From assembly GCA_036426205.1 (NCBI GenBank), contig WSYH01001183.1:42585-106584 (forward strand): 64,000 nt of DNA, given 5' to 3'. The stretch comes from Ascaphus truei. Taxonomy: Eukaryota; Chordata; Amphibia; Anura; Ascaphidae. The notes below the pieces were generated by a model. The model worked only from the letters and a program-made list of their open reading frames with translations, was not told the origin of the DNA and did no database searches. Of the stretch, positions 13,431-23,261 are shown one piece after another (position 1 is the stretch's first letter; every line of letters starts with the position of its first letter). The position numbers were made by a program, and so were the translations under genes.

Positions 13431-14623
13431 CCTTCGAAAGGACCCGAGGTCTATGTCGATGTTATACCGTTGGGCAGAAGGAGTTTGTTTCATTAGTGTA
13501 AATCCAAAAACGTTTCCTGTTGGAACCTTTTATGACTGGTTCCCCCCCCTCCCACTTGGGATGAATGACTATCGATAATCAAAGAACTTTAAGACATAGG
13601 ATTTTGGTTATGGTGTTCCTTGAAGTGTTTGGACACACTGTGCTGCATAAATCCTCGCTCAATGTTCTTTAGTGCTCTGCTATTTCAACTTTAATTTTCT
13701 CGTGTTCTGCCCTATGTATTGTTGGTCACAATGGACAGTTTGTAACATGTAGATGTAGATCACGTGGTTGGAATTGCAATCAATAAAGTCTTTGATTTCA
13801 AATTCCTCGTGTGTAACGTGTGAGGTTACTTTTTTAAAAGACTTTTGCGTGTTGGGATTGACCTTACACCCTCTACATGTTTGGCATTTGAAGAAACCGT
13901 TGACTAGACTAATTGGTTTGATGCACTCTTTCTTCAGGCAACTAGGTGCCAGTCTTTGCTTTAAATTTGGGCCCTTTGTGAAAATAATTTCAGGATTTTT
14001 TGGCAATATTTGTTGTAATATTGGATCTTGATGAAGAATCTTCCAATGTTTATGGAATATCTTCCTAATGTGATGTGAAGATTCATTGTATCTGGTGATG
14101 AAAGGGATTGAGATCTTGTCTTTCTCTCCTTTCCTACCTTTTTCCCTAGTTGGTTTGTATGTTAATAACTCTTTTCTCTCCATTTGAGTTACTTTTTGGT
14201 AGGCTGTTTCTACCACCTCCTTTTTGTACTTTCTTTCATTGAACTTCGCCATCAATTCGTGTGCTTGTTCATGATAAGTGTGTTCCAGAGTGCAGTTCCT
14301 ACGCACTCTTTGTAGTTGACCCAAAGGTATGTTATCTATCCATCTATCTAGATGGCCACTATCACCCATTAGAAAGTTGTGACAGTCCACTTCTTTTACA
14401 TATGTCTTGGTTTCTAATGCTCCATTATGGACATATATGGACAAATCTAAGAATTCTATATTAGCTTTACTGTATTTATTGGTAAACTTTAGGTTGTAGG
14501 GGTTGTTGTTTAGTTGTGCCAGGAACTTGTCCAATAGCTCTTGGCTACCATCCCAGATGAATAGTATGTCGTCATCTATATCTATGCCAGGATACCAGAT
14601 TTGCTCCATACTCATGCCCAGAC
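13430..14623 (-). pseudogene. PLE-1 reverse transcriptase C-terminus and GIY-YIG endonuclease
   Basis: The minus-strand frame from 14,615 to 13,680 encodes 311 residues. It starts just before the RT catalytic motif C (IDDDILFIW), continues through the RT thumb (FLDLSIYVHNG, NIPLGQLQRVRRNCT) and a cysteine-rich segment (CQTCRGCKV), and reaches the first GIY-YIG strand (HVIYIYML then QQYIGQNTRKLK). A stop follows, but the homologous C-terminal end (NIDIDLGSF) is still legible in another frame down to about 13,430, so at least one frameshift breaks the nuclease. The Met at 14,615 is internal, not a true start. Known for the family: Penelope-like proteins join RT to a GIY-YIG nuclease that nicks target DNA. 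Confidence 0.85.
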
Positions 14624-14702
14624 NNNNNNNNNNNNNNNNNNNNNNNNNNNNNNNNTATATCTATGCCAGGATACCAGATTTGCTCCATACTCATGCCCAG
14701 AC
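14577..14702. other. Assembly gap (32 N at 14,624-14,655) flanked by identical 47-bp sequence
   Basis: The 47 bases 14,577-14,623 reappear as 14,656-14,702 immediately after the N run. Contig ends that overlap but were not merged would give exactly this picture. If so the gap is false and removing one repeat would restore continuity between the RT B and C motif regions. Confidence 0.9.
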
Positions 14703-15480
14703 CAGATGTATTTGTCTTCCCACATCCCCATTAGGATGTTGGCATAATTTGGAGCAAATCTGGTACCCATGGCAGTACCCCTAATTTGTAGATAGTACTG
14801 ATTGTCGTACCAGAAGTAATTGTGGGTGAGAATATGGGCTATACAGTCCACTATAAATCCAATCTGTAGTGGATCTAATTACTTGCCTTGTGTAAGGACT
14901 TCCTGTACTGCAAGACACCCTTGTTTGTGGTCAATGACCGTATACAGAGAGCTGACATCACACGTTACTAGTACATATGACTCGCTCCACACCACCTCTT
15001 GTATTATATTAAGTACTTGAATACTATCCTGAACATAGCTTTTTAGTTTTTTTACAGAATTTTTAAGAAAAATATCTATGTAACCCGAGAGGTTGGCAGT
15101 GAGGGATTTTATTCCTGAGACTATCGGGCGTCCGGGGGGGTTGGTGGCATCTTTATGGAGTTTTGGCAGGTGGTAAAAGATTGGAATCCTGGGGGATTCA
15201 ATATTCAGATATTCCCATTCGGTTTTATCCAGGATTCCATCTTTGTAGCCATGATTTAGTAGTTCTAGTAGTTCCCTCTTAAATTGGTTGGTGGGGTTAT
15301 TTGGTAATATTCTATACGTGACCACATCACCTAGTAACCTATGAGATTCGTTATCATAATGACTGCTATTTAAGATTGCCGCCCCCCCCCCCCTTATCTG
15401 CTGGTTTTATGACTATGTCATTTCTATCCGACAGTTCTTTTACTGCATCTAGTTCCTTTTTTGTTAGATTTTTTGCAGTT
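14656..15480 (-). pseudogene. PLE-1 duplicated RT segment, downstream part
   Basis: This minus-strand piece repeats the RT finger and palm coding region seen at 15,814-16,896. The frame 15,325-14,879 covers IFYHLPKLHKDATNPPGRP and the motif A region (VTCDVSSLYT). It ends at a stop where the upstream copy has Glu (GK-stop-LDP against GKELDP), and the frame then continues through GTAMGTRFAPNYANIL to the gap. A length change in the T/A run near 15,480 and the C run near 15,370-15,385 breaks the frame on the upstream side. The unit is 1,083 bp in tandem with its partner. Confidence 0.8.
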
Positions 15481-16911
15481 CTAGTTTTTTTTATCTTTAC
15501 CCAATGTTTCTAGGTCCTCTTGAACCAACTTCGTGAATGTGTCTATATGTCCTCCCTTTAAATAGCTAAGGTAGAAGATGGAATTCTTTCTACAGGAGGA
15601 ATGTATGAATCGTTCACATGTGGTGATATTATTAGTGGTTACTTCATGAGTAATATTTTGTTTGAGAAAGTATTTTTTGAGTGTTAGGTTGCGTGCAAAT
15701 TTGCTCAAATCAATATATGTATTAAATGTATTGATTTTGTTTGTAGGTGCAAATGCCAACCCTTTGATTAACACACTAATTTGGTCTTTGGTCAGGATCA
15801 CGTCACTTAGGTTAATTAGGATGTTGGCATAATTTGGAGCAAATCTGGTACCCATGGCAGTGCCCCTAATTTGTAGATAGTACTGATTGTCGTACCAGAA
15901 GTAATTGTGGGTGAGAATATAGGATATACAGTCCACTATAAATCCAATCTGTAGTGGATCTAATTCCTTGCCTTGTGTAAGGACTTCCTGTACTGCAAGA
16001 CACCCTTGTTTGTGGTCAATGACCGTATACAGAGAGCTGACATCACACGTTACTAGTACATATGACTCGCTCCACACCACCTCTTGTATTATATTAAGTA
16101 CTTGAATACTATCCTGAACATAGCTTTTTAGTTTTTTTACAGAATTTTTAAGAAAAATATCTATGTAACCCGAGAGGTTGGCAGTGAGAGATTTTATTCC
16201 TGAGACTATCGGGCGTCCGGGGGGGTTGGTGGCATCTTTGTGGAGTTTTGGCAGGTGGTAAAAGATTGGAATCCTGGGGGATTCAATATTCAGATATTCC
16301 CATTCGATTTTATCCAGGATTCCATCTTTATAGCCTTGATTTAGTAGTTCTAATAGTTCCCTCTTAAATTGGTCGGTGGGGTTATTTGGTAATATTCTAT
16401 ACGTGACCACATCACCTAGTAACCTATGAGATTCGTTATCATAATGACTCCTATTTAAGATTGCCACACCCCCCCCCTTATCTGCTGGTTTTATGACTAT
16501 GTCATTTCTATCCGACAGTTCTTTTACTGCATCTAGTTCCTTTTTGGTTACATTTTTTGCAGTTCTAGTTCTTTTATCTTTACCCAGTGTTTCTAGGTCC
16601 TCTTGAACCAACTTCGTGAATGTGTCTATATGTCCTCCCTTTAAATAGCTAGGGTAGAAGATGGAATTCTTTCTACAGGGGGAATGTATGAATCGTTCAC
16701 ATGTGGTGATATTGTTAGTGGTTACTTCATGAGTAACATTTTGTTTGAGAAAGTATTTTTTGAGTGTTAGGTTGCGTGCAAATTTGCTCAAATCAATATA
16801 TGTATTAAATGTATTGATTTTGTTTGTAGGTGCAAATGCCAACCCTTTGTTTAACACACTAATTTGGTCTTTGGTCAGGATCACGTCACTTAGGTTAAAT
16901 ATCCCTTTCAT
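15481..16911 (-). CDS. Penelope-like reverse transcriptase (476-aa open frame, internally duplicated)
   Basis: The frame starts at an ATG at 16,911. Residues 6-50 hold the conserved PLE N-terminal segment (KGLAFAPTN). KPADKGGG lies at 141-148, LPKLHKD near 220-226, GRPIVSGIKSL at 232-242, catalytic motif A (CDVSSLYT) at 289-296 and GTAMGTRFAPN (motif B) at 350-360. At residue 366 the frame does not go on to the catalytic DD motif but restarts at NLSDVILTKDQ, repeating residues 6 onward in frame with an offset of 361 residues. It stops after GKDKKN at a frameshift. Known role: copies element RNA into DNA at the insertion site. The duplicated arrangement cannot give a normal RT fold; it may be an assembly artefact near the N gap. 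Confidence 0.85.
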   Translation of the reverse strand: MKGIFNLSDVILTKDQISVLNKGLAFAPTNKINTFNTYIDLSKFARNLTLKKYFLKQNVTHEVTTNNITTCERFIHSPCRKNSIFYPSYLKGGHIDTFTKLVQEDLETLGKDKRTRTAKNVTKKELDAVKELSDRNDIVIKPADKGGGVAILNRSHYDNESHRLLGDVVTYRILPNNPTDQFKRELLELLNQGYKDGILDKIEWEYLNIESPRIPIFYHLPKLHKDATNPPGRPIVSGIKSLTANLSGYIDIFLKNSVKKLKSYVQDSIQVLNIIQEVVWSESYVLVTCDVSSLYTVIDHKQGCLAVQEVLTQGKELDPLQIGFIVDCISYILTHNYFWYDNQYYLQIRGTAMGTRFAPNYANILINLSDVILTKDQISVLIKGLAFAPTNKINTFNTYIDLSKFARNLTLKKYFLKQNITHEVTTNNITTCERFIHSSCRKNSIFYLSYLKGGHIDTFTKLVQEDLETLGKDKKN

Positions 16912-16919
16912 GTTACTCT

Positions 16920-17417
16920 CTAAGTGTTTGGTTTTTTGGCGGGCTTTTGTCCCTCCTCTCGTTCCTCTTTGTGTGGACTTTCTATTTTCCTCTTTTGGGG
17001 TGTGTGTGATTTGTTCTCTTCCCTCACTTGCAATTGGATCTTTTGTGTCTCTCCTGGTTTCTCTCTTTGCTGTTTCCTCTCTAAAAAAGAGGAGGTTGAG
17101 GTGGATGGTTTTACCTCCTCCTCAAAAACCTCTTCTCTTTCTCTCTCCTTGGGACAGTGTTCTTGTCTTTGGTTAGGTTTGCTACTGTACCCTTTCCAAC
17201 TGTAATTCCCCCCTCTATAGCTATTTGACCCTCGTCGGTCTCTGTCATGGTAATATTTATTCTTATTCCAGGGTCTATTATCTTTGTGATAGTATTTATT
17301 GGTGTTTGGACCATAATACCTATTACCCTCTACATTTTGGTGTCCCTGTTGTGTATCATTTGGAACATAGAACCCTTTATTCCCTCTTGTTTGGGTTCTT
17401 TCTGATTTGTTTTCCAT
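16920..17417 (-). CDS. PLE-1 basic, low-complexity upstream protein region
   Basis: An ATG at 17,417 opens 165 residues rich in Lys, Arg, Asn, Tyr and Glu (NKYYHKDNRPWNKNKYYHD; later EKPGETQKIQ). It ends in a stop just upstream of the RT frame start, and overlaps the preceding N-terminal frame by about 90 bp. No domain is recognised. The composition suggests nucleic acid binding, and the position suggests it is the N-terminal extension of the PLE protein, separated by frame breaks, or a separate upstream ORF. Confidence 0.6.
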   Translation of the reverse strand: MENKSERTQTRGNKGFYVPNDTQQGHQNVEGNRYYGPNTNKYYHKDNRPWNKNKYYHDRDRRGSNSYRGGNYSWKGYSSKPNQRQEHCPKEREREEVFEEEVKPSTSTSSFLERKQQREKPGETQKIQLQVREENKSHTPQKRKIESPHKEEREEGQKPAKKPNT

Positions 17418-17842
17418 GATCTATAACAGTTGTTCACATAGTCCTCCTTATCTCTTCTAAACTTCCTCTGTTTAGATAACTTAGTGTCTTTCTCAATTTT
17501 GTCTGTTCTCTGTTTGACTTTTTTCTCAATTTCTTTGTGTTTTTCAGTTTTATCCAATTCATTCAATTTAGTTTCTATCGTGACAATGTCTGTTTCTAAT
17601 GTAACTAGACTTTTGTTCCTTTGTTTTATAAGTAATCTCATTAATTCGAATGATGCCAAATCTAATATGTTGTTCCACTCCTTCATGAATTTTGTGTCAT
17701 CTTGATCTGAGGTTGGATCTTTTAGGACACAATTCTGATATCCTCTTAAGGTCCAGAGATAACATATTTTTGTGAATATCCCACTAAGGTCAAATGTGGG
17801 ACACACAATTAGTACAACCAATTTGATATATGTACTGGCCAC
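17330..17842 (-). CDS. PLE-1 upstream ORF with predicted coiled coil
   Basis: A 170-residue open frame. Its first codon is GTG, so the true start is not determined; ATG codons lie inside. Residues about 75-125 are a heptad-like charged helix (ETKLNELDKTEKHKEIEKKVKQ is shortened here). The upstream part overlaps the inner edge of the terminal repeat. No enzymatic motif is seen. It overlaps the basic ORF at 16,920-17,417 in another frame, which suggests one original reading frame broken by an indel. Confidence 0.5.
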   Translation of the reverse strand: MASTYIKLVVLIVCPTFDLSGIFTKICYLWTLRGYQNCVLKDPTSDQDDTKFMKEWNNILDLASFELMRLLIKQRNKSLVTLETDIVTIETKLNELDKTEKHKEIEKKVKQRTDKIEKDTKLSKQRKFRRDKEDYVNNCYRSWKTNQKEPKQEGIKGSMFQMIHNRDTKM

Positions 17843-18035
17843 CCCCCCTCTGCAGATAATATCTCAACACAAACCTCTGTATTGATCTAGGTTGTTTTCA
17901 AATATTCTATTTGGAGGAATATACTCCATATATATGTACTGACCATCCCCCTCTGCTAATAATATCTTAACATAAACTCCTGTACTGATTTAGGCTTCTA
18001 TCCAATATTCCATCTGTTTGGAAGAATATATTCCA
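17840..18035. repeat. Two diverged ~97-bp tandem repeats in the PLE terminal region
   Basis: 17,840-17,936 and 17,938-18,035 share the order CCCCTCTGC, TAATATCT, a CTGTATTGAT-like block and GGAGGAATATA or GGAAGAATATA. The same pair occurs in the noisy copy near 4,660-4,860 and inverted in the left terminal repeat near 11,790-11,990. Confidence 0.7.
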
Positions 18036-18354
18036 TAATGCCTTAATTTCATCATGTATGCTGATAACTTAACGATATATTTAAGGTGTATATATACAAC
18101 ACTAGTAATGTGCATTTATGAACTTTATATATAACATATGCTTGGTGTATACAGTTTTAATCCACAAATGTTCAATAATACACAATGAAATCAGTGTTTG
18201 GAGCTGCCGTGTAGCAGCGCATTTAATTATTATGACATCAATAAGACAACAACTAATTATGTTCCTTGTATCCAATGAGTCAATTAAGTCTGAGCCAATC
18301 GTTGTTGGGGAGGTGCCTATAAATACCCTGGTAGGGATTAGTGAGTTTATAGCA

Positions 18355-18391
18355 GCCCCTGACGAAGCCCGCTGGGAGAAACGCGTAGGGC
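18355..18391 (+). ncRNA. Hammerhead ribozyme-like motif
   Basis: The order of parts is: stem I strand GCCC (18,355-18,358), core CTGACGA (18,359-18,365), one extra A, stem II CCC/GGG around a GCT loop, GAAAC (18,378-18,382), a minimal stem III with GC loop, GTA as cleavage triplet, and stem I partner GGGC (18,388-18,391). Known: minimal hammerhead motifs occur in the terminal repeats of Penelope-like elements. The extra A, the unpaired G at 18,367 and the unpaired A before GAAAC deviate from the catalytic consensus, so activity is uncertain. Confidence 0.65.
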
Positions 18392-19218
18392 CAGCCTGTA
18401 TTAGCAGCAGTGTGAGAGACACACCGAGAAGCCCCTGTGAGACATTCAAGAGGAGTTCCGGAACTGAAATCCTGTACTAACAGACTGATAACATCGCGAC
18501 AGCCGGGCCGCGTCACACGCAGTGTCACACGCCACGGTCGATCACGTGGTACGGAAGAGACTGCGGAGAGGACTGGTAAACCGGCGATTCTGAACGAGTG
18601 TGAGAAACTCGCTAAAATACTCTCAACTGCTTGTTATTTTCTCACCAAATGTGAGTTGATCACCTATATTTTATACAATCTTCTTTAGATTAAAAGGTTT
18701 TACACATATTTTGCTCCCTTCCATTATTTCCTCCCCACCCCCCCTACTCCCCCCCTTCTGTGAGATTCATCCATAGTGAGACGTGAGTGCCTGGGAAGAA
18801 GATCTCCTGGATGAGCAGCAGCTGATTTCCTGTAAAGAAGATCTCTGGAAGACCAAGCAATATTCAAACAAGTCCTTAAAAGCTACGTTCGTGAGTCCCA
18901 GAGAGGATTAAATGCTCATACTTATTTGATCAGTGTAAGCGAATATCTTACCATTCTTATATTTATATAATTATAGATATACTGCCCTATGATCCCTTTC
19001 TGTGTTTTCTCTCTCCCTTTTTCCACTTGCGCTTAGGTCACTCTTCTCCAGATCTCCAAGGCGGCGATTTTGGAGCCGCAGACCTAAACTAGCTGCAGTG
19101 TATAGGGTTAGAGGTGAACCAGGGTATGTACCCCCTCATATTATTGGCTCTAGATAGTGGTGTGAATATCATCTTCCACAGGAACAAACTGTATAGATTT
19201 GCGCTGTGTGTCTCTTTT

Positions 19219-19220
19219 GT

Positions 19221-19250
<30 letters not shown>
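19219..19250. repeat. TA dinucleotide repeat at the PLE-1 boundary
   Basis: About 30 bases alternate T and A. A matching TA run lies at 10,676-10,700 at the other end. The position fits an insertion-site or terminal microsatellite. Confidence 0.7.
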
Positions 19251-19252
<2 letters not shown>

Positions 19253-19490
19253 CTTTTATAATTTTTATACTGTAGCTCTATATTTATTTAACTTTATTAT
19301 ATATATATCTATTATAATTTATATAGCTGTACATTTATATAACTATAAAATATATTTCTATATGTATATTTAGCCATAATGTAGGCCTGAGCATCAATGA
19401 TGGAGCATCACAGATGAATATATCTGTCTGTAATCCAGTATGTACTTGTGGCCTATTGTAACTAATTGTTGTTTATCCTTTACACTGTAG

Positions 19491-20374
19491 GGTGACAACT
19501 CTTCTGGTTGACCAAATAAGTGAAGAGAATGATGAGGTGTGTGCCACAAGGGTCAAGTACGCTTTGGAGCAAAATCACAATATAATCGCATCTCAGAGCA
19601 GCATCAAAGTGATGAGAAACAGATTGGGATGGAAATATGGGCGTGTAAGTTTAGTATTGGACAGTACAGTAGGTAAAAGTGTGGTTTAAGTTACTGTACA
19701 GTCCCTCTAAAATTATTCCTTGTCATTACATAGCGTATTCTATGATAAGGGACACCAACAAGATCAAAAGAGTGGACCAGGTACGGGCATGGATCGAAAG
19801 TGGCAAGACTTTTCAGGATGGCATCTTTACTGACGAGTCAACTGTATCGCTTGAGAGATTTGCCACTTTTGCATTCCACAAAAAAGGTGAAGATGCATGT
19901 GTGGGGTGCGAACTCTAGACATGGACCAGGATGCATCATCATCTTTGATGGTAAAATAATGCACAAAGTCACATGCTGTTGCCTTATGCACTGTACTGTA
20001 CAAGTGTGCAGTTTTTGGAGCGCTTTTCTTTTCTTGTTGCAGGAATCATGAATAAAGCATTTTTCCAAGAGGAAATAGTGCCCGAGATTGTGGAATACAT
20101 TACACCTGAATTCCAAGATGGTCACCAGTTCTACCAGGACAATGATCCGAAACACACCGCGTCTTCTGTGCATATGCTTGCCAGCGGTATCAACTGGGTT
20201 AAGACGCCAGCGGAGTAAGTACGGTAACCGTTTCTCATTTTTTACACTGTTTACTGTGTATTTCTTTAACTAATTCTCCTTCTTTCCCCCCTTCAATTCC
20301 AGATCGCCATATTTCAATCCAATCGAAATGGTATGGCATCAGCCAAAGGATCATATCCGAAAAGTTGTGAAACC
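19491..20374 (+). pseudogene. Tc1-like DDE transposase with three short introns
   Basis: Four coding blocks join through GT-AG introns of 89, 92 and 88 nt: exons 19,491-19,644, 19,734-19,950, 20,043-20,214 and 20,303-20,374. Exon 1 gives a helix-turn-helix-like segment ending RNRLGWKYGR. Exon 2 has NKIKRVDQVRAWIESGKTF, FTDESTVSLERF (first catalytic Asp) and HVWGANSRHG. Exon 3 carries [10 protein letters not shown] (second Asp) and WVKTPA. Exon 4 gives SPYFNPIEMVW (catalytic Glu). Splicing reads smoothly across introns 2 and 3 (FDGIM and TPAESP). Between FAFHKK and KMHVWG the frame shifts and some residues of the family appear missing, so it is not intact. The 3-prime end fuses directly to a gypsy fragment at about 20,374. 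Confidence 0.8.
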
Positions 20375-21040
20375 GGCTCCAGGACGACAAGGACGGCTCC
20401 AATATGGCTTGTGGGGATACCTGGCATGGATGAGTCTCAATAATCTGGGAGCGTGAATCTGTTGGTGGGGTATGCATGATCTCTCCTCAGGTCCAAATCC
20501 CCTCCAGTGGACCAGGTATTGAACGGATCCCCTTGACTTTCTTGAATCTATAATAGATTGGATCTCATATTCCTTTTGGCCCTGTATCATCACAGGTTTG
20601 GGAATCGTAGGTGTTTTATGAAATCAAGGGCTCTGGGACACGGGTTTCAGGAGGGAGGTGTGGAAGACTGAGGGAATCTTCATAGACGGGGGAAGCTGGA
20701 GGCGATATGCAGCAGGGTTAATCTGTTTCGAGACGGTAACAGGGCCCAGGTACCTGGGGGCTAGTATATGGCTGGGAGCTTTTAGCCTAATGTTTTTAGA
20801 TGAGAGTCATACCTTGTCCCCTGGCTTGTAATCAGGCACCTCTCGGCAGAGACGGTTTTCTTGTGCCTTCTGTCTGAAAATCGCCTCTCCTAGTGCCTTC
20901 TGGATCTTCTTCTATGATTCCTGTAGAACCATAATATGGTCGTCTGCTGCCGAAATCCCGGATGCGACTGATGAGATTGGAAGTCGTACCGGGTGGAAGC
21001 CATAGTTTATAAAATAACAGAGATTCCTGCGTGGAACTGT
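20375..21040 (-). pseudogene. Ty3/gypsy chromovirus fragment: integrase C-terminus and chromodomain
   Basis: Read on the minus strand, 21,010-20,820 encodes NYGFHPV-like integrase C-terminal sequence and the GDKVWLSS-type region. After frame breaks, 20,593-20,351 encodes a chromodomain (EYEIQSIIDSRKSRGSVQYL, then VHWRGFGPEERS). The order matches the complete Gypsy-2 at 46,990-47,760 but the sequence is distinct, so this is another chromovirus lineage. It is cut at both ends. Known role of chromodomains: targeting integration to chromatin. Confidence 0.75.
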
Positions 21041-21059
21041 TTCTAAGGAGTTGTGGGCA

Positions 21060-22013
21060 AACATATTTTATTCTATCCCTGCCACCGGACCAGAAGACTT
21101 ATACCAGTAAAATACACAGACACATAAGCAAGAGTTTTATTAAAGGTTTTTATTTAATAAATGTGAATGCTTATAACCATGTATATCTGTGACTGGAGGA
21201 TTCCAAGTCTGTGGTTCCGAGAGACCAGATGGCTACCAAGCTTGGCACCACTAAGTCTACTCAGGACCGGAGTTGAAAGGCTCAGGGATGCCAAGGTGTT
21301 AGAACAAGAGGCGTACTGTAATTATACATTAATACCTCTGTCCTGGGCTAACATAGGGCTATCTGGCAACCATATGCCCTTCTGCAGACTCTGTGGAGCC
21401 TTGACAGCGGTTGGGCTTGATATGCTAAGAGGCAGAGGTGCCAGGTTGGAGCATGACCCTTAGCAGAATCCAAATCGGTGCCTATCCGGCTTTAGAATAC
21501 CGACAAATGGGTGATAGGTTGCAGGAGAATTCCCACGAGCTGATTGGTTGTAGTGGTTTCTGATTGAGACTCTGAAAGCCATAAGAAACCTTGCATCCAA
21601 TCAGGGCCTCAGATTCCAAGCGCCAAACCATCAGCGGCAAATTCAAAGATGCTCTGAAGAATAGACGCGATCCGGCTTCAGAGATTTTGACAGAACATTA
21701 TCTAAATCCTACTTTTTGAGGACGTAGCGGTCGGGGCTGGGATTGAATGCCGAATTGCATTCCAGGACTTTCGTGAGTACCTCCCAGTCATTGGAAAGGG
21801 CTCCTACAGAGGTCGTTTGTGACAATTTCGTTTAAAGGAAGATTTTTTCCACTAGCCCAGTTCCCAGTAAGTGTTTTAAAAGTGTAAATTGTGTTACTTT
21901 GTGTGTATGTCAAATAATGGAATAAATTACAATTTATTTTACTGCTGTGTCTTGTTCAATCAGATGATCCCGGTAGGAAAAGGTGTTAATAACCCTTGTC
22001 TCCCGTGACAATA
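21060..22013 (+). repeat. Possible LTR or retroelement terminal block
   Basis: A noncoding block duplicated at 8,041-9,090. It has an AATAAA near 21,920 and ends with TCCCGTGACA, as an LTR 3-prime end would. No second copy with the same boundaries lies in the window outside the duplicate, so the assignment is weak. Confidence 0.3.
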
Positions 22014-23260
22014 CATAAAATAGTAAAAGGAACAAAATAGATTCACAAAATAAAAACTCTACAATGTCCCAGATATACTGTATATGTGTACATATATAAA
22101 ATATAACAATGGTTTTCGCATCATATTTGTTAAAAATTATGTGGACAAAAATTAAAATGAGCAGGATGGTTTTTACAGGTTTGGGAACCCAAAGGTTTGC
22201 CCAGTTTATTAAAAAAAGAAAACAATGAGATTTCTCTGGTTACTGTAGTTCCCTTGGATTCAAAATATTTTTTTAAGTTCAACTGGACATCCAAATAAAC
22301 TCCACAGTTCACAAAATTCAGATTGTGTACCCATGCACCAGCCCATTCTTAGAGATTAATAAGAAAGCTTTACTCTAATGCTTTATTTTACTGTAGCAAT
22401 TCAAAATGTAAAGGTACTTCTAAAAAGGTTTTTTTTTAATATCTATTAACGGTTTTGAATTTTAAATGTCTAATGCAATCTAGTTGTGCTGGTTAGATAA
22501 ATATAAAAAAATTCCCTTGCAGCAGTACTAAAATGATTATATTTTCAATAATGTGTTAATGCAATAGAAATTACAGTACTTTATATAATTTGAAGGTAAT
22601 GTGAAAGGAAAGTATAATACAGATTATGATGTCTACAAAAGCATAAATGTGAATCGTGAAGGGATGTTAGTTATTAGGCAAATTAAGAGGAATCATATTG
22701 CTTAATATATTTTCTCCTTAATGTTCTATTAAAGGACACAGCAAAAATTAATAGTACAGTTGCTATAAGAAATAAGCTACTGTCTGACATACTGTATAGA
22801 AAATTATATAAATGTTAATATTGTTCTAATAATTTCATAAACTTGTAATACTAAAAGGAGAATATAATTGAAACTACGTTTAGATTTTGCAGATAAGTTT
22901 GTTATGTCATTCCACAAGTTTTTAAGTTAGATATTTCTCTCTGTTATAAGAAAAATATAATGCAATCATTTACTTCATTGATAGTCATGACTTGTAAGAA
23001 AAGGTCCTCTTTCAACTACTGTAGTATGTATTCTTGATATCTTTGCTATATCCACAGCTAATTCAACAATCAGTGGGTTCAAATTCTGTAGTACCCTGAT
23101 GGAGTCAGACATCTACCTATGTCTATCACACAGTTCACATCCTCTTCTCCTAATAAACTGGGCTTATTTGCCTTGAACATGTAAGAATACCATGCCATAT
23201 TAATTATCTGAGACAGACTTTGAAGAGACATTTTTGGAAATCCTTTTCTACAGAGAGAAT
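22014..23260. other. AT-rich sequence without supported features
   Basis: No long reading frame, RNA gene or element end is recognisable. Shared with 9,100-10,440 of the noisy unit. Confidence 0.6.
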
Positions 23261-23261
23261 A

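Larger units (their letters stand above)
10620..19230 (-). mobile_element. Penelope-like retroelement PLE-1 with inverted terminal repeats
   Basis: The coding body on the minus strand (about 17,842 down to 13,430) carries Penelope-type reverse transcriptase motifs and the start of a C-terminal GIY-YIG endonuclease. The block 10,620-12,095 is the reverse complement of about 17,690-19,205, so the element has long inverted repeats at its ends. Such LTR-like repeats, in direct or inverted orientation, are known for Penelope-like elements. Each end has a TA-rich stretch. The body contains an N gap, a 1,083-bp tandem duplication and several frame breaks, so it is not intact here. Exact outer boundaries are uncertain because no target duplication could be identified. 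Confidence 0.8.
17690..19230 (+). repeat. PLE-1 right terminal repeat
   Basis: Reverse complement of 10,620-12,095. It contains the tandem ~97-bp repeats, the clean hammerhead-like motif at 18,355, a C-rich tract near 18,735-18,760 and a TA-rich end at 19,219-19,250. Relative to PLE-1 transcription it lies at the 5-prime side, with the hammerhead-like motif antisense. Confidence 0.8.

Noticed and set aside
13768..14784. Plus-strand frames opposite the PLE-1 coding region
   Set aside because: They are shadows of the minus-strand RT and GIY-YIG frames, and one crosses the N gap.
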